A stretch of 64,000 bases of DNA from Oceanobacillus sojae (GCF_007991515.1 NZ_BJYM01000013.1:65169-129168), one strand, 5' to 3'. Counted from the first letter of the stretch, positions 16,751 through 26,183 are shown. Notes: a model not told the origin generated them from the sequence alone. Made by a program: numbers and translations.

Positions 16751-17461
16751 TTATAACTTATCTTCGCTAACCCAAATATGCTGTTTCATCTTAATATACT
16801 GCTGTTTTGTCATCATTAATTTTCTATTTAAACCAGTTATCTCATCAAGTGCTTTTAATTTTTGTATACTTCTCCCCACAGTGCGAAGACTTATCCCTGT
16901 TTGGCTGGCAATATCTTTATAATAATCACCGATATAAATGCTATCCGTTGCTTGTTTCATCGCTTTATCTTCATAATATCGGGTTAAATAATACCGGACT
17001 CGATCAATCCCCTGATAATGATAAAACAGACCATCATTTCCAGATCTGCTATATAAATCTTCCGCCAGCAGGACAGAACACCTTCGCAATAGTGAAATAT
17101 CAGACATTATTAATTGATAGACCATTGCAGAATCAACCTTGATTAATGTAACTTTGGTTAAACATGTAATGGTAGCAATATACTTTTCCCTCCTGGAAAT
17201 GACTTCAAGCAATCCTATATTCCCGTTCGTCTGGTCCACCTGAAAATAATTATAGTCCTTTCCATCCTCATAATCTCTTAAACCGGTAGCTACTCCCTCT
17301 TTAATAAAGTAAACATGTGTCGGGAAATCACCCCTGGAGACAATGACAGTATCTGGTTTCAAAACCATCTCCTTGCCAAACTCATCAAGGAATTCCGAGA
17401 TAATTGAAAAATTAAACTTGGTTTCGTCTGCGTACTTATCCCACACTCTCTTTAATTTCAT
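16751..17461 (-). CDS. Crp/Fnr family transcriptional regulator
   Basis: A 236-residue protein with an N-terminal cyclic-nucleotide-binding-type barrel (~25-135) and a C-terminal winged helix (~165-225) with KDIASQTGISLRTVGRSIQKL as the reading helix. There is no N-terminal cysteine cluster, so it is not an iron-sulfur Fnr. The ligand is unknown. It is divergent from YerD across a 431-bp gap that holds a 24-bp dyad. Confidence 0.85.
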   Translation of the reverse strand: MKLKRVWDKYADETKFNFSIISEFLDEFGKEMVLKPDTVIVSRGDFPTHVYFIKEGVATGLRDYEDGKDYNYFQVDQTNGNIGLLEVISRREKYIATITCLTKVTLIKVDSAMVYQLIMSDISLLRRCSVLLAEDLYSRSGNDGLFYHYQGIDRVRYYLTRYYEDKAMKQATDSIYIGDYYKDIASQTGISLRTVGRSIQKLKALDEITGLNRKLMMTKQQYIKMKQHIWVSEDKL

Positions 17462-17892
17462 TCGATATCTCTCCTGTACTCTATACTAAATGGTTTTATG
17501 TTTATATCAGTGGGTCGACACTAATAAATGAATAATTATATTACAAGAGTATACGCTTGATGGAACATTGGCCAATTTCGATCCAGAAAAAAATACACTA
17601 AGATGCGTATACCTATCTTAGGATATATATCGCATATTAATTTTAGTTTTTTATTTTATCATACTCTTTTTTGGTTGTACTGCAATTTTCCTGGTAAAGT
17701 GGGCTTTTATTCAATGGGATTTTTTCTCTTTATCCTCCTGTGAATGGGCCTGAAACTACGATTACCTGTCCTCTAAAATATACGTGTAATCCTTCTCAAA
17801 AAGGGTATCAAGATACTATAGCACTTTAGAAAATTTCCATATTCATTAACATCTTTATCTTTTTAGCAAAGCAAGTAAAGGAGGTATTCAAC
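17462..17892. other. Long divergent intergenic region
   Basis: These 431 bases lie between the Crp-type gene and the yerD-like gene. I see one strong dyad (17598-17621) and AT-rich promoter-like sequence, but no ORF or RNA gene. Confidence 0.6.
17598..17621. promoter_or_regulatory. Candidate Crp-type operator
   Basis: CTAAGAT and ATCTTAG enclose a 10-base centre with GTATAC symmetry; 20 of 24 positions are symmetric. It is 137 bp upstream of the Crp-type start on the other strand. Assignment is by position. Confidence 0.4.
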
Positions 17893-19497
17893 ATGGAATT
17901 TTCTTCTCTGATATTTATTCTGCTTTCTTTAGCCGTTTTGGTTTTTGCTATTATTTTTGTTCCAATCGTCTTATTTATCTACATATACTGGAAGGATCGA
18001 AAGCAAAAACAACATGCCATTTTGCGCAATTTCCCGCTGCTTGGCAAGATACGATATGTACTGGAAAAAGCAGGTCCAGAGCTCAGACAGTATTTATTTG
18101 ATGCAGACACCTCTGGTAAACCATTCTCCCGTGATGATTATCGCGATATTATTATGCCTGCCAAATATCATAAAAATATGATCGGCTTTGGTTCCCGGCG
18201 TGATTTTGAGAAGGCGGATTTTTATGTAAAAAATGCTGTGTTTCCTAAACAGCAGGAGGAATTAGATGTAGATAATACAAAACAGATTGATTCAAAAATT
18301 TACGCCGTACAAGAAGATAATTTATTAAGCCGCAAAGAAAAATTAGAGAATAAACAAATTCAGCCCTGGCTTTTAAACGACAAACATGCAGTAGTTATTG
18401 GCCCACACTGTAGAGAACCTTTTCGTGTAAAGGGACTGATTGGTATGTCTGCGATGAGCTATGGCGCATTAGGTGAAAATGCAATTTCTGCCTTGTCTAA
18501 AGGGATTGGAATGGCTGGGGGCTCCTGGATGAATACTGGTGAAGGGGGTTTGTCTGATTATCATTTAGCCGGGAATACAGATATCATTGCCCAAATTGGT
18601 CCCGGGCTTTTTGGTGTCCGTACAAGAGCAGGCGATTTCAGCTGGGATTTACTAAAGGAAAAGAGCGAAATCACGCAGGTCAAAGCTTTTGAGCTTAAGC
18701 TTGCGCAAGGAGCAAAAACCCGTGGAGGGCATGTCGATGCAGAAAAAGTAACAGAAAAAATTGCTGCTATACGTAATGTTGCGCCCTATCAGGAGATAAA
18801 CAGTCCGAATCGCTTCCATGAATTTGATGATGTTCCGTCTATGTTCTCTTTTATCGAGCAGATTCGTAATCATACTGGGTTACCCGTTGGCATTAAATTA
18901 GTTATCGGCAGCCCGGACGCATTAGAAGACATTGCCAGTTATATGAGAGAATCCGGTACAGGTCCTGATTTTATTACGGTAGATGGTTCAGAAGGAGGAA
19001 CAGGTGCAACCTTTCAGGAACTGGCAGACCGGGTTGGTCTTCCCATTAAATCTGCGGTTATCATTGCAGACCAGACATTGAAAAAGTACGGGATTCGCGA
19101 CCGCGTTAAATTAATCGCTTCCGGAAAGCTTTTTACGGCAGATCGGATTGCCGTCATTCTTGGTATGGGCGCAGATCTCGTTCAGATTGCGCGTGCATTC
19201 ATGATTACAGTCGGCTGTATTATGGCGCAAATCTGTCATACCAATCGCTGTCCTGTCGGTGTAGCCACCACAGACCCAAAGCTACAAAAAGCACTTGTTG
19301 TCGATGAAAAGGCTTACCGGGCATTGAACTATCTCGTTACTCTCCGTGAAAGCCTGTTTCGTATATCGGCAGCTGCGGGTGTCACTTCACCAATACTGAT
19401 TCAATCATCACATATTCAATATAAAGATGACTATCAGCGCGTTTGTTCATTGGATGATTTAATTGCGAAAGATTTTCCCGTTTCGGTTTCTAGTTAG
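17893..19497 (+). CDS. yerD: YerD-like FMN-binding glutamate synthase domain protein
   Basis: The 534-residue protein has an N-terminal membrane anchor (~6-33) followed by a glutamate-synthase central/FMN domain. Features are SAMSYGALGENAISAL, the glycine-rich TVDGSEGGTGAT stretch, and cysteines in CIMAQICHTNRCPVG matching the 3Fe-4S ligands of glutamate synthases. It lacks the glutaminase and C-terminal GXGXG domains of GltB, like Bacillus subtilis YerD. Its real substrate is not known. AAAGGAGG precedes the ATG. Confidence 0.88.
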   Translation: MEFSSLIFILLSLAVLVFAIIFVPIVLFIYIYWKDRKQKQHAILRNFPLLGKIRYVLEKAGPELRQYLFDADTSGKPFSRDDYRDIIMPAKYHKNMIGFGSRRDFEKADFYVKNAVFPKQQEELDVDNTKQIDSKIYAVQEDNLLSRKEKLENKQIQPWLLNDKHAVVIGPHCREPFRVKGLIGMSAMSYGALGENAISALSKGIGMAGGSWMNTGEGGLSDYHLAGNTDIIAQIGPGLFGVRTRAGDFSWDLLKEKSEITQVKAFELKLAQGAKTRGGHVDAEKVTEKIAAIRNVAPYQEINSPNRFHEFDDVPSMFSFIEQIRNHTGLPVGIKLVIGSPDALEDIASYMRESGTGPDFITVDGSEGGTGATFQELADRVGLPIKSAVIIADQTLKKYGIRDRVKLIASGKLFTADRIAVILGMGADLVQIARAFMITVGCIMAQICHTNRCPVGVATTDPKLQKALVVDEKAYRALNYLVTLRESLFRISAAAGVTSPILIQSSHIQYKDDYQRVCSLDDLIAKDFPVSVSS

Positions 19498-19662
19498 TCA
19501 GGCTTTTTTCATGTAGAGCTTTTAGCGCAGCCTTCTTTTATTATTATAAAACGAAAATTCCTTTTTGTAGGAATGATTGCTTTTCTCTCACAAAGTCTCG
19601 TGATTTTTTCACTCCATTAAGGTTTTTGTTAGTTGAAAGGCTCATAGGATTAGTGTTCAATA

Positions 19663-19711
19663 TCTCCCGGCTTCATAAATTTATTATCAGTCACTCTTTT
19701 TAGCCGGGAGA
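19663..19711. repeat. 10-bp inverted repeat downstream of YerD
   Basis: TCTCCCGGCT pairs with AGCCGGGAGA across a 29-base loop. No T run follows, so it is not a clear terminator. It may act as an mRNA end structure. Confidence 0.45.
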
Positions 19712-19773
19712 GTTTCAAATAATTCTCTATGAAAAAAGAACTTCGAATACATTCAAATCCCCATAATATTTCT

Positions 19774-20487
19774 TTAAAACTGCGGTTCAAACTGCAGAGT
19801 ATACAAACCATTCCAACCGGTAATCTTCACCTTCTGTCCTTCCTTCAATTCCACATCAATATCCGGCTCCAGCGGATCAATCAAAACTTCAAAAACCTGC
19901 GGCTGCTCTCCTTCTTCAAAAATCTCCAGGTAGCCCATTCCATACTCCGAGTCTGTTACAACAGAATAATTTCCAGGTTCAATATCTTTCCCGACTTCCG
20001 AAATACCCGCTGTTAATTCATTGGAACTATTTGTCTCTTCTGGAATCAGGATAAGCTCGTCAATTCCATCTGCATAGACAGTATGAGAACCATTTAAATC
20101 TACAGTTATGCTGCTCACTCCATAATAACCATCCACCAACGCCTCTATCAGAAGCATATCCTCCTCATCATATACAAGCACGCGGCCAGATTGATAATAA
20201 TCTTCGGGGCTTATACCAATGCTGTATCTGCCTTCCGGTGGAGTAATTTCTTCTCCCTCTCTTGGGAGTGGACCGATGACAATTTCTTCTGCTTCTGCAT
20301 TACTGCGGTCAATAGATTCATACATCGTATCACTGATTTCTCCAATAATCTCTTCCTTTTCTTCTCCAATAATTTCACTATTTTCCTGATAGCTTAATAC
20401 CTTCTTTGATTTAGGGGAGTTTTGACTGCATCCAGCCAGCACAAACAAACAAATTAGAACAATAATGAGGAAATACATCTGTTTCAC
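19774..20487 (-). CDS. Lipoprotein of unknown function
   Basis: The N-terminus is a lipoprotein signal peptide with lipobox LAGC (Cys ~20), followed by an acidic, Glu/Ser-rich segment and beta-rich sequence. Repeated short modules of the type YSIGISPEDY and GNYSVVTDSEYG resemble repeats found in secreted Firmicutes proteins, possibly for binding. The GTG at 20487 is preferred over the GTG at 20496 because the GGAG site is then 10 bases away. It lies 26 bp after the ATPase gene and likely belongs to that ABC operon. Confidence 0.7.
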   Translation of the reverse strand: MKQMYFLIIVLICLFVLAGCSQNSPKSKKVLSYQENSEIIGEEKEEIIGEISDTMYESIDRSNAEAEEIVIGPLPREGEEITPPEGRYSIGISPEDYYQSGRVLVYDEEDMLLIEALVDGYYGVSSITVDLNGSHTVYADGIDELILIPEETNSSNELTAGISEVGKDIEPGNYSVVTDSEYGMGYLEIFEEGEQPQVFEVLIDPLEPDIDVELKEGQKVKITGWNGLYTLQFEPQF

Positions 20488-20513
20488 TACATCCACGCTC
20501 CTTCCTCATAGCA

Positions 20514-21413
20514 TTACAGCTTACTATCTTCATGATAGTATTTTTCGTAGTATTCAGCTGTTCCGAGCGGTCCAATTGTTAATTCTTTATCTTCATAAGA
20601 AGACAGTCTGGTAATCCAGGCATTCTTTTCAGCTTCATCCAATTTTGCAAGAGGAATACAGCATAGATGGTTCGCAATATAAAGATGGTCCTCCGGCAAA
20701 GATTCCTTTAATGCTCCATACTCCTCAGAGGATAGATCTATTTTGATAAATTTCTCATCTGCACGGCTGAAATCCTGCTGATGAATAATATTACCATCTT
20801 TTAAATAAAGAACACGATCTGCATATAAATCTAGGTTGGAAAGCAAATGCGATGCTACAAATATCAGCTTTCCTTCTTTTTTCATCTCCATCAGATACTC
20901 TGAAATAAGGGCAACATTCGCTACATCCAGCCCATTCATTAATTCATCCATCAGCATAACAGGTGTATCTGCAGCAGCAACCATAGCAAAACATAATCGC
21001 TGACGCATCCCCAGGGAATATGTTTTTACCTTCTTTTTTACGTACCCTTCCATATGGAGCTGTTTACAAATCTTCTGAACATTCCCCGTGCTTCCCTTCC
21101 ACATATTTGCATACAGCTTCATATGATCTATACCGCTCAGCTCTTCAAATAAATCTCTCTGTTCCGGAAAGGTCGTCAGCTGCTTATGAATCGCTATTTC
21201 ATTTCTTTCCGTTTTATATTGCAGCTTGTCATGAAAGATAACTGTACCATTATTGGGCTTTAAGAAGTTAGAAATCACATGAAATAAGGTTGTCTTCCCA
21301 GTTCCATTTGGAGCTACTAAACCGATGATTTCTCCGCTTTCTGCCGTAAGTGAAAGGTTATCTAATACTACTTTATCTTTATAGCTTACAGAAATATTTT
21401 TCAGCTTCAGCAT
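20514..21413 (-). CDS. ABC transporter ATPase (exporter type)
   Basis: The 299-residue protein has Walker A GLVAPNGTGKTT (~32-43), signature YSLGMRQRL and Walker B VMLMDELMNGLD. The family usually has DEP at that spot; here it is DEL. The ~70-residue C-terminal extension is common in ABC-2 type ATPases. It follows two large permease genes in the operon, giving a complete exporter-like set. The substrate, perhaps a peptide, lantibiotic-like compound or lipid, is unknown. Confidence 0.88.
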   Translation of the reverse strand: MLKLKNISVSYKDKVVLDNLSLTAESGEIIGLVAPNGTGKTTLFHVISNFLKPNNGTVIFHDKLQYKTERNEIAIHKQLTTFPEQRDLFEELSGIDHMKLYANMWKGSTGNVQKICKQLHMEGYVKKKVKTYSLGMRQRLCFAMVAAADTPVMLMDELMNGLDVANVALISEYLMEMKKEGKLIFVASHLLSNLDLYADRVLYLKDGNIIHQQDFSRADEKFIKIDLSSEEYGALKESLPEDHLYIANHLCCIPLAKLDEAEKNAWITRLSSYEDKELTIGPLGTAEYYEKYYHEDSKL

Positions 21414-21440
21414 GATAAACCTCTTTTCTCTTTGTTTATT

Positions 21441-22601
21441 TTAGAATGTTTTTTCCAGCGGCATATCCTTAGGCACTCTCTGGTAATTAATTTTATTAAT
21501 AGCATAAATTACACCGATTAAGAGTAGACTGAGACCACCTAATACAGCCATTGCATTCCAATAATCAATAAAGCTGTTCTCCAGTTCAACAGCAAGTTCA
21601 CCGGACAGGACCTTGCTCATATCAATAAATTTAACTGGATGCAAGAAGTTCCAATTGAACCCGGCAGCCATTGCAATATCAGGTAATAGATAAATACCGA
21701 GGCCGACCAGTATATTTGCAAAAGCATTCTTGAAAAGCATGTTTAACAAAATAGATAGCAATAATAAGAGAATGATAACCAGAGCCATCCCTAAAAAGAG
21801 ATAAAGAAGGTACTGGCTGGCTGAAATCGCTGTATATTCCTCATTTTGATAGATAAGTATGGGAAAGGAGAATTCATTTCCTTCCATTTTCGACGATAGA
21901 TACAGACTGCCTATCGAAAATCCGAGGAGAAGAAGCAAGTAAATAAATATGCCATAAACCATAATCTTGCTTGTTACCTTCCGCATAAATGCTAAAGGTA
22001 AGCCGCGCATCACTGACTGGTGCTTCAGCTCATAAACAAGTAATTCATTCCCGCTTATTAACATAATAACCAAAAACACCAGACCGGACACCATTGCAAA
22101 GGCATCTGCAAAATAATTGTTGGTCATAAATGATTCTGAATCAATTGGTAAATCGTTCTGTTTAATATACTCCAGCAATGCATTTTCCTTTAATATTTCT
22201 TCCTCTGGAATGATTAAATAATCTGGAATACCTTCATTTCCTAACTCATGCACCTTCAGTCTTAATTGATTAATCTCAAGCCCGTCTTCAACGTATTGCT
22301 CTCCATCTTTTCCGCTGCCAATATTCCACACCTGCATACCGAGCAGACTTTGAATTTGTGTATGATAATCATATACCTCCGCTACCTCTGGCATATCATG
22401 ACGCTTTTGATCGAGATGATAAAAAATGGCATAGGAGGCCTGTGTTTCTGCTCTTTTCTGCTCTGTTAAGGTTTCCGGCTCCTCCTGACTATAGTACATA
22501 AAAAACAAAGGGAAGAAGAGCAGCAGAAATAGAGCGATAAAGGCGCTTTTCCGATTTCTCAATAATAGCTTGATTTCAAAAAGGCTAAATTTCCGAAACA
22601 T
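21441..22601 (-). CDS. ABC-2 type permease 1
   Basis: A 386-residue protein with one membrane segment near the N-terminus (~16-34), a large extracytoplasmic domain (~35-160), then five or six membrane segments, the usual plan of ABC-2 permeases of Firmicutes. GGAGAGG lies upstream of the ATG. It resembles the neighbouring permease at 22661 in topology, so the two probably form a heterodimer. Substrate unknown. Confidence 0.8.
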   Translation of the reverse strand: MFRKFSLFEIKLLLRNRKSAFIALFLLLFFPLFFMYYSQEEPETLTEQKRAETQASYAIFYHLDQKRHDMPEVAEVYDYHTQIQSLLGMQVWNIGSGKDGEQYVEDGLEINQLRLKVHELGNEGIPDYLIIPEEEILKENALLEYIKQNDLPIDSESFMTNNYFADAFAMVSGLVFLVIMLISGNELLVYELKHQSVMRGLPLAFMRKVTSKIMVYGIFIYLLLLLGFSIGSLYLSSKMEGNEFSFPILIYQNEEYTAISASQYLLYLFLGMALVIILLLLLSILLNMLFKNAFANILVGLGIYLLPDIAMAAGFNWNFLHPVKFIDMSKVLSGELAVELENSFIDYWNAMAVLGGLSLLLIGVIYAINKINYQRVPKDMPLEKTF

Positions 22602-22660
22602 ATGAATTATCCTCTCCGGCTAGTGTGATTTCATCATTGTCCGATGAACATATCTTCCAA

Positions 22661-23890
22661 TTATGCCGCTTTGCGATAAAATTTACGTTTGTTTATCGCT
22701 CGGGAAATTACAAACAGAATGATTTCCAGTACGACAATGCTGCTTAACAAGACAATAATCCCCTGCTGATAGGTAATGGACTCTAAATGTATCAAGTAAT
22801 ATTTTTCACCGGAAATGACCCGTCCAAAATCAAAATAGGTCTGCGGGAAATAACTCAGATCGATTCCAAAAAGCTCTGTTGTTGTCCTGGAATAGTAGAT
22901 TCTCTCCACAAACAGAAGAACTGTACTGACCATGATAACAATCCAGGGGTTCTTAAATAATAGACTGAAAATAGCATTTAACCGGATGAACAGGTAAATA
23001 AGAACCGGGATAATGCCCAGTGACAAAAGTAGAAATTTTGCAATCGTCATGTTATCAAATTCACTGAACCGGTAGCCCATATAATCATCCGGCTGTGAGC
23101 TCGGCAATGTAATCGGCACCGGCAGCTTGAACGAACCAAAGCCATTCTGGATAGCAATCAGAAGCATTGCCAGCAGGAATAATCCAAGCAAAATGACAAG
23201 TGTATACAGGAAAGCAACGAATGACTTCACATTAATCAGACGATACCAGCCAACCGGTACTCCCTGCAAGACACTGCGATGTTCTTTATTCCTCGTTATC
23301 ATGTCACTGCTGAAATAAATTGCACAAAATAGTAGGATAGCAGCAGTCGTATCAAGGATAAATTTCACAGACGTCTGCAAGGCTGTTTTTTGTTCAATCA
23401 TTTCATATGTAATCGATACGTCTGCATCTAAATAACCTTGATAACGAAGCTTTGTTAATTCAATATTACGTTCCATATCCAGACTTGGATAAGGCGCATC
23501 GGCAATCAGATTCCAATCCAGACTTGCTATACGCGTGTCATAATCGTTTTCTTTCATTTTCAATTGAACAAAACGGTGGAAATTCTGGTCTTTGAAAGCA
23601 TGCACCAGCCGGCTTTTCACTTGAAATTCATATGTATTTTGGGCATATGGGGTTCCGGTCATACGATTGAAGCCGGTTCCTCCTCTATCAATCATCCCCT
23701 GCCGCATAGCTCCCAAGTTCTCCATTTCAGCCTCCTTCTCTTCTATATCAAAGGAATCAGCTGTTTCCCTATTAGGTAAAATTAAAAAACAATAAGCAAC
23801 GATAAGACTAATCAATGCGATAATAAATAAAACATTCTTTTTGCTTCGGAGCATCATTTTAAATTCATGTATTATCATGGATATAGTCAT
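22661..23890 (-). CDS. ABC-2 type permease 2
   Basis: A 409-residue protein with an N-terminal membrane helix (~18-38), an extracytoplasmic domain with charged and glycine-rich sequence (~40-170), then about five membrane segments, as in its downstream partner. It is the first gene of the four-gene operon (permease, permease, ATPase, lipoprotein). The upstream region holds repeat remnants rather than a clear regulator gene. Confidence 0.8.
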   Translation of the reverse strand: MTISMIIHEFKMMLRSKKNVLFIIALISLIVAYCFLILPNRETADSFDIEEKEAEMENLGAMRQGMIDRGGTGFNRMTGTPYAQNTYEFQVKSRLVHAFKDQNFHRFVQLKMKENDYDTRIASLDWNLIADAPYPSLDMERNIELTKLRYQGYLDADVSITYEMIEQKTALQTSVKFILDTTAAILLFCAIYFSSDMITRNKEHRSVLQGVPVGWYRLINVKSFVAFLYTLVILLGLFLLAMLLIAIQNGFGSFKLPVPITLPSSQPDDYMGYRFSEFDNMTIAKFLLLSLGIIPVLIYLFIRLNAIFSLLFKNPWIVIMVSTVLLFVERIYYSRTTTELFGIDLSYFPQTYFDFGRVISGEKYYLIHLESITYQQGIIVLLSSIVVLEIILFVISRAINKRKFYRKAA

Positions 23891-23937
23891 TCATAATTCC
23901 CCTTTTGATACAAATTAATGAATGCATTTTAATATGC

Positions 23938-23985
23938 GTTTAAAAAGTACTGAATGATAAATGGTGAGAACCGCTCACGTCGTGG
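23938..23985. repeat. Remnant of one end of the MITE-like repeat
   Basis: GTTTAAAAAGT followed by AATGATAA matches, with several differences, the end of the palindromic element at 51513-51656 read in reverse. Only one end is recognisable, so this is a decayed copy. Confidence 0.4.
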
Positions 23986-24375
23986 AGTGCAGCAACCTGG
24001 AAGTCACCACAATTTATGGAGTCTGGGTGGCAGGCTTTTTCTGGTAAGACTGGAGCTTGAATCATAATTACCTGCTTTGCTAAAAATCATTATAACTTCA
24101 ACTAGCTACTTCTAATTCGATCCTTTCTGCATACTATTTTTATGTAAAAATTTTAAATTATAGAAATTTTAATTATCTTCTATAGTGTAGCTTAATGCCT
24201 ATTAATTGTAAATAGGATTGAAAAAACTCTAAATTTTTTACATAATTGCCACGAGAAACTAAAGCGTATTTAACATTCCTTAGAAAAAATAGGTAATACT
24301 ATCTGATATTTTCCGAAATATTCTCCATAAACGAATATAAAATCCTCCTCCTTTCCGCACATTTATGCTACATTA

Positions 24376-24605
24376 TATAAAGTGAAACTTCCCTCAGTAG
24401 GGTTTTCTTTCATCCTCCACTGAGGGTTAGTTGAACCAATCGGGCTGTTACTGGCTGTTGGATCTCCCACTTAGAAATAACATGTTTCCTCCATTTCTTG
24501 AAGTGGGAGTCTTACAAAAGCTCTTCGATGGGGCGAGTAATCGTAAATGTTTCCGGTGGGACGAGTAATCGCAGTCCCAGTCCCAGCCAGTTACACTGCG
24601 ATAAA
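24376..24605 (+). mobile_element. Structured repeat element, copy 1 (TnpB-type IS end relic, inferred)
   Basis: This copy shares with 58401-58625 (opposite orientation) the AAAGTGAA start, an 8-bp hairpin with a TTTTCTTT loop, the block CCAATCGGG, the arms GTTACTGGCTG/CAGCCAGTTAC, AAGTGGGAGTCTTAC and the CACTGCGATAAA end. CCTCAGT/ACTGAGG and CCCACTT/AAGTGGG form hairpins. The AAGTGGGAGTCTTAC end resembles right ends of TnpB-type IS200/IS605 elements. No transposase ORF is present. About 65 bp between GTCTTAC and CAGCCAG are unique to this copy. Confidence 0.6.
24530..24571 (+). repeat. Direct repeat within copy 1, upstream of the diguanylate cyclase
   Basis: GGGGCGAGTAATCG (24530-24543) and GGGACGAGTAATCG (24558-24571) are direct repeats offset by 28 bp, ~60-100 bp before the diguanylate cyclase start. 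They are absent from copy 2. Confidence 0.5.
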
Positions 24606-24629
24606 TAAAAGCAAAAACGGGGGAAGCCT

Positions 24630-26183
24630 ATGGGAGCAACAGTCACAGCTTATATCGCTATTATGTCAGCTTCAGGTGTTTTTAATTTATATCTGGCTAT
24701 ATTCTCCTACGTCCGAAGACATTATTACAAACGCATCGCTCCCATATTTATTCTTTATACCGGCACGGTGACAGTTTATTGCTTCGCAGCTGCATTTGGT
24801 CTGCTTGCAACAAGCCTTGAACAAATAAAAATATGGACCGTTATTCAATATATCGGGATTGCTTTTGCCCCATTACTCGGACTTCTATTTATTCTGCGCT
24901 ATTTTGGAATGGAGAAGGCTTTTAAGCGGACAAGTCTTTTACTTACTATCCCGGCTGTTACAGTTGCGATGGTAGCTACCAACGATTTTCATCATCTTCA
25001 TTACCGTTCAATAGATACCCACCCTGTCTTAGGCGCACCCTATATTGAGCTGGTTATTGGTCCATGGTATATCATACATGGCATGTTCATCTTTGCCTGT
25101 ATGTTCACGGCGCTTTGTCTGACTCTATTACAGCTTCGGTCTGCAGCTCCGATTTACCGTAAACAAATTATTATTTTAGCATTTGGTCAATGTATACCGA
25201 TTTTGCTTGCTTTTTTCTATTTAACTGGGCTGTCTCCTGCAGGAATTGACTCCGTTCCACTATATTTATGGCTGACATCCATACTATATTTCTGGGCAAT
25301 CAACAGTTCTTCTATGTTTACCCTTGTCCCCGTTGCCAAAGATGTTATTTTCCAAAGAATAGCAGATGCTGTTATTGTTCTGGATGACTCCCAGCGGTTA
25401 ATCGAATTTAATCAGGCTGCTAAACACTTGTTTACGGATATTCATAAAAACATGTATGGACAGGACTTTTATTCTTTTTGGAAAGGACTTACAGATACAG
25501 ATTTTTCATATGATCTTTCCAGCGCTCCGCTTACTGTGGAAATGACGCAAACACTTCATCAAAAAAACTATGTTTTTCATTTACGCATATCTAACCTATC
25601 TATCTCTCAGAAAAATAGTGGAAGTTTGCTTATCTTCACAGATATTACAGAGATGAAAAAGCTGCAAAATCAATTGGAGTATTTCGCTTACTATGATGAA
25701 TTAACAAATATATTTAACCGCAGAGCATTTTTCAAGTATACGAAATCCGCTTTCATGGAAGAGAAAAAGCAGTTTACGGTGATTCTCTTTGATATTGATT
25801 ATTTTAAATATGTTAATGATACGTATGGTCACTATAGCGGCGATTTGGTTTTAAGTGAACTAAGCCGGCGGATTCAGGAAATAACACCTGCACAATGTAT
25901 TTTTGCCCGTTATGGCGGAGAAGAATTTATACTCGCTCTGCCTGGAAGAAGTGTGGAAGAAGGACTGCAATTAGCTGAAATGATTCGAAAAAAAATAGAA
26001 GTACATCTATTTTCCATTGAAGACGGGTCTATCACTATTACCATCAGTATGGGAGTAGCGGGAACTAACCTGCCGGCTGGAGAATTCACGCTGGAAGAAC
26101 TCCTGAATAGAGCTGATAAAGCGTTGTATATCGCTAAAGAGAGCGGCCGCAATCAAGTACAGGTTGATAAAGATGTGTTTTAA
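24630..26183 (+). CDS. Membrane diguanylate cyclase (7TM-PAS-GGDEF)
   Basis: The 517-residue protein has seven or eight N-terminal membrane segments (~1-225) of the 7TM sensor type, a PAS-like domain (~230-350) and a C-terminal GGDEF domain (~355-510). The signature is RYGGEEF and the metal-binding Asp lies in FDIDYFKYVND, so the active site looks intact and it should make c-di-GMP from GTP. The RxxD inhibitory site normally five residues before GGDEF is absent. It starts 24 bp after repeat copy 1. GGGGGAAG precedes the ATG. Confidence 0.9.
   Translation: MGATVTAYIAIMSASGVFNLYLAIFSYVRRHYYKRIAPIFILYTGTVTVYCFAAAFGLLATSLEQIKIWTVIQYIGIAFAPLLGLLFILRYFGMEKAFKRTSLLLTIPAVTVAMVATNDFHHLHYRSIDTHPVLGAPYIELVIGPWYIIHGMFIFACMFTALCLTLLQLRSAAPIYRKQIIILAFGQCIPILLAFFYLTGLSPAGIDSVPLYLWLTSILYFWAINSSSMFTLVPVAKDVIFQRIADAVIVLDDSQRLIEFNQAAKHLFTDIHKNMYGQDFYSFWKGLTDTDFSYDLSSAPLTVEMTQTLHQKNYVFHLRISNLSISQKNSGSLLIFTDITEMKKLQNQLEYFAYYDELTNIFNRRAFFKYTKSAFMEEKKQFTVILFDIDYFKYVNDTYGHYSGDLVLSELSRRIQEITPAQCIFARYGGEEFILALPGRSVEEGLQLAEMIRKKIEVHLFSIEDGSITITISMGVAGTNLPAGEFTLEELLNRADKALYIAKESGRNQVQVDKDVF

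Noticed and set aside
19663..19711. Rho-independent terminator after YerD
   Set aside because: The stem is good but the loop is long (29 bases) and no T run follows on either strand; recorded only as an inverted repeat.
20496..20496. GTG at 20496 as the lipoprotein start
   Set aside because: The ribosome site lies only one base away; the GTG at 20487 has normal spacing and still leaves a full signal peptide.
24376..24629. c-di-GMP riboswitch upstream of the diguanylate cyclase
   Set aside because: No GEMM-type conserved motifs; the structure is shared with repeat copy 2, which lies before an unrelated gene.
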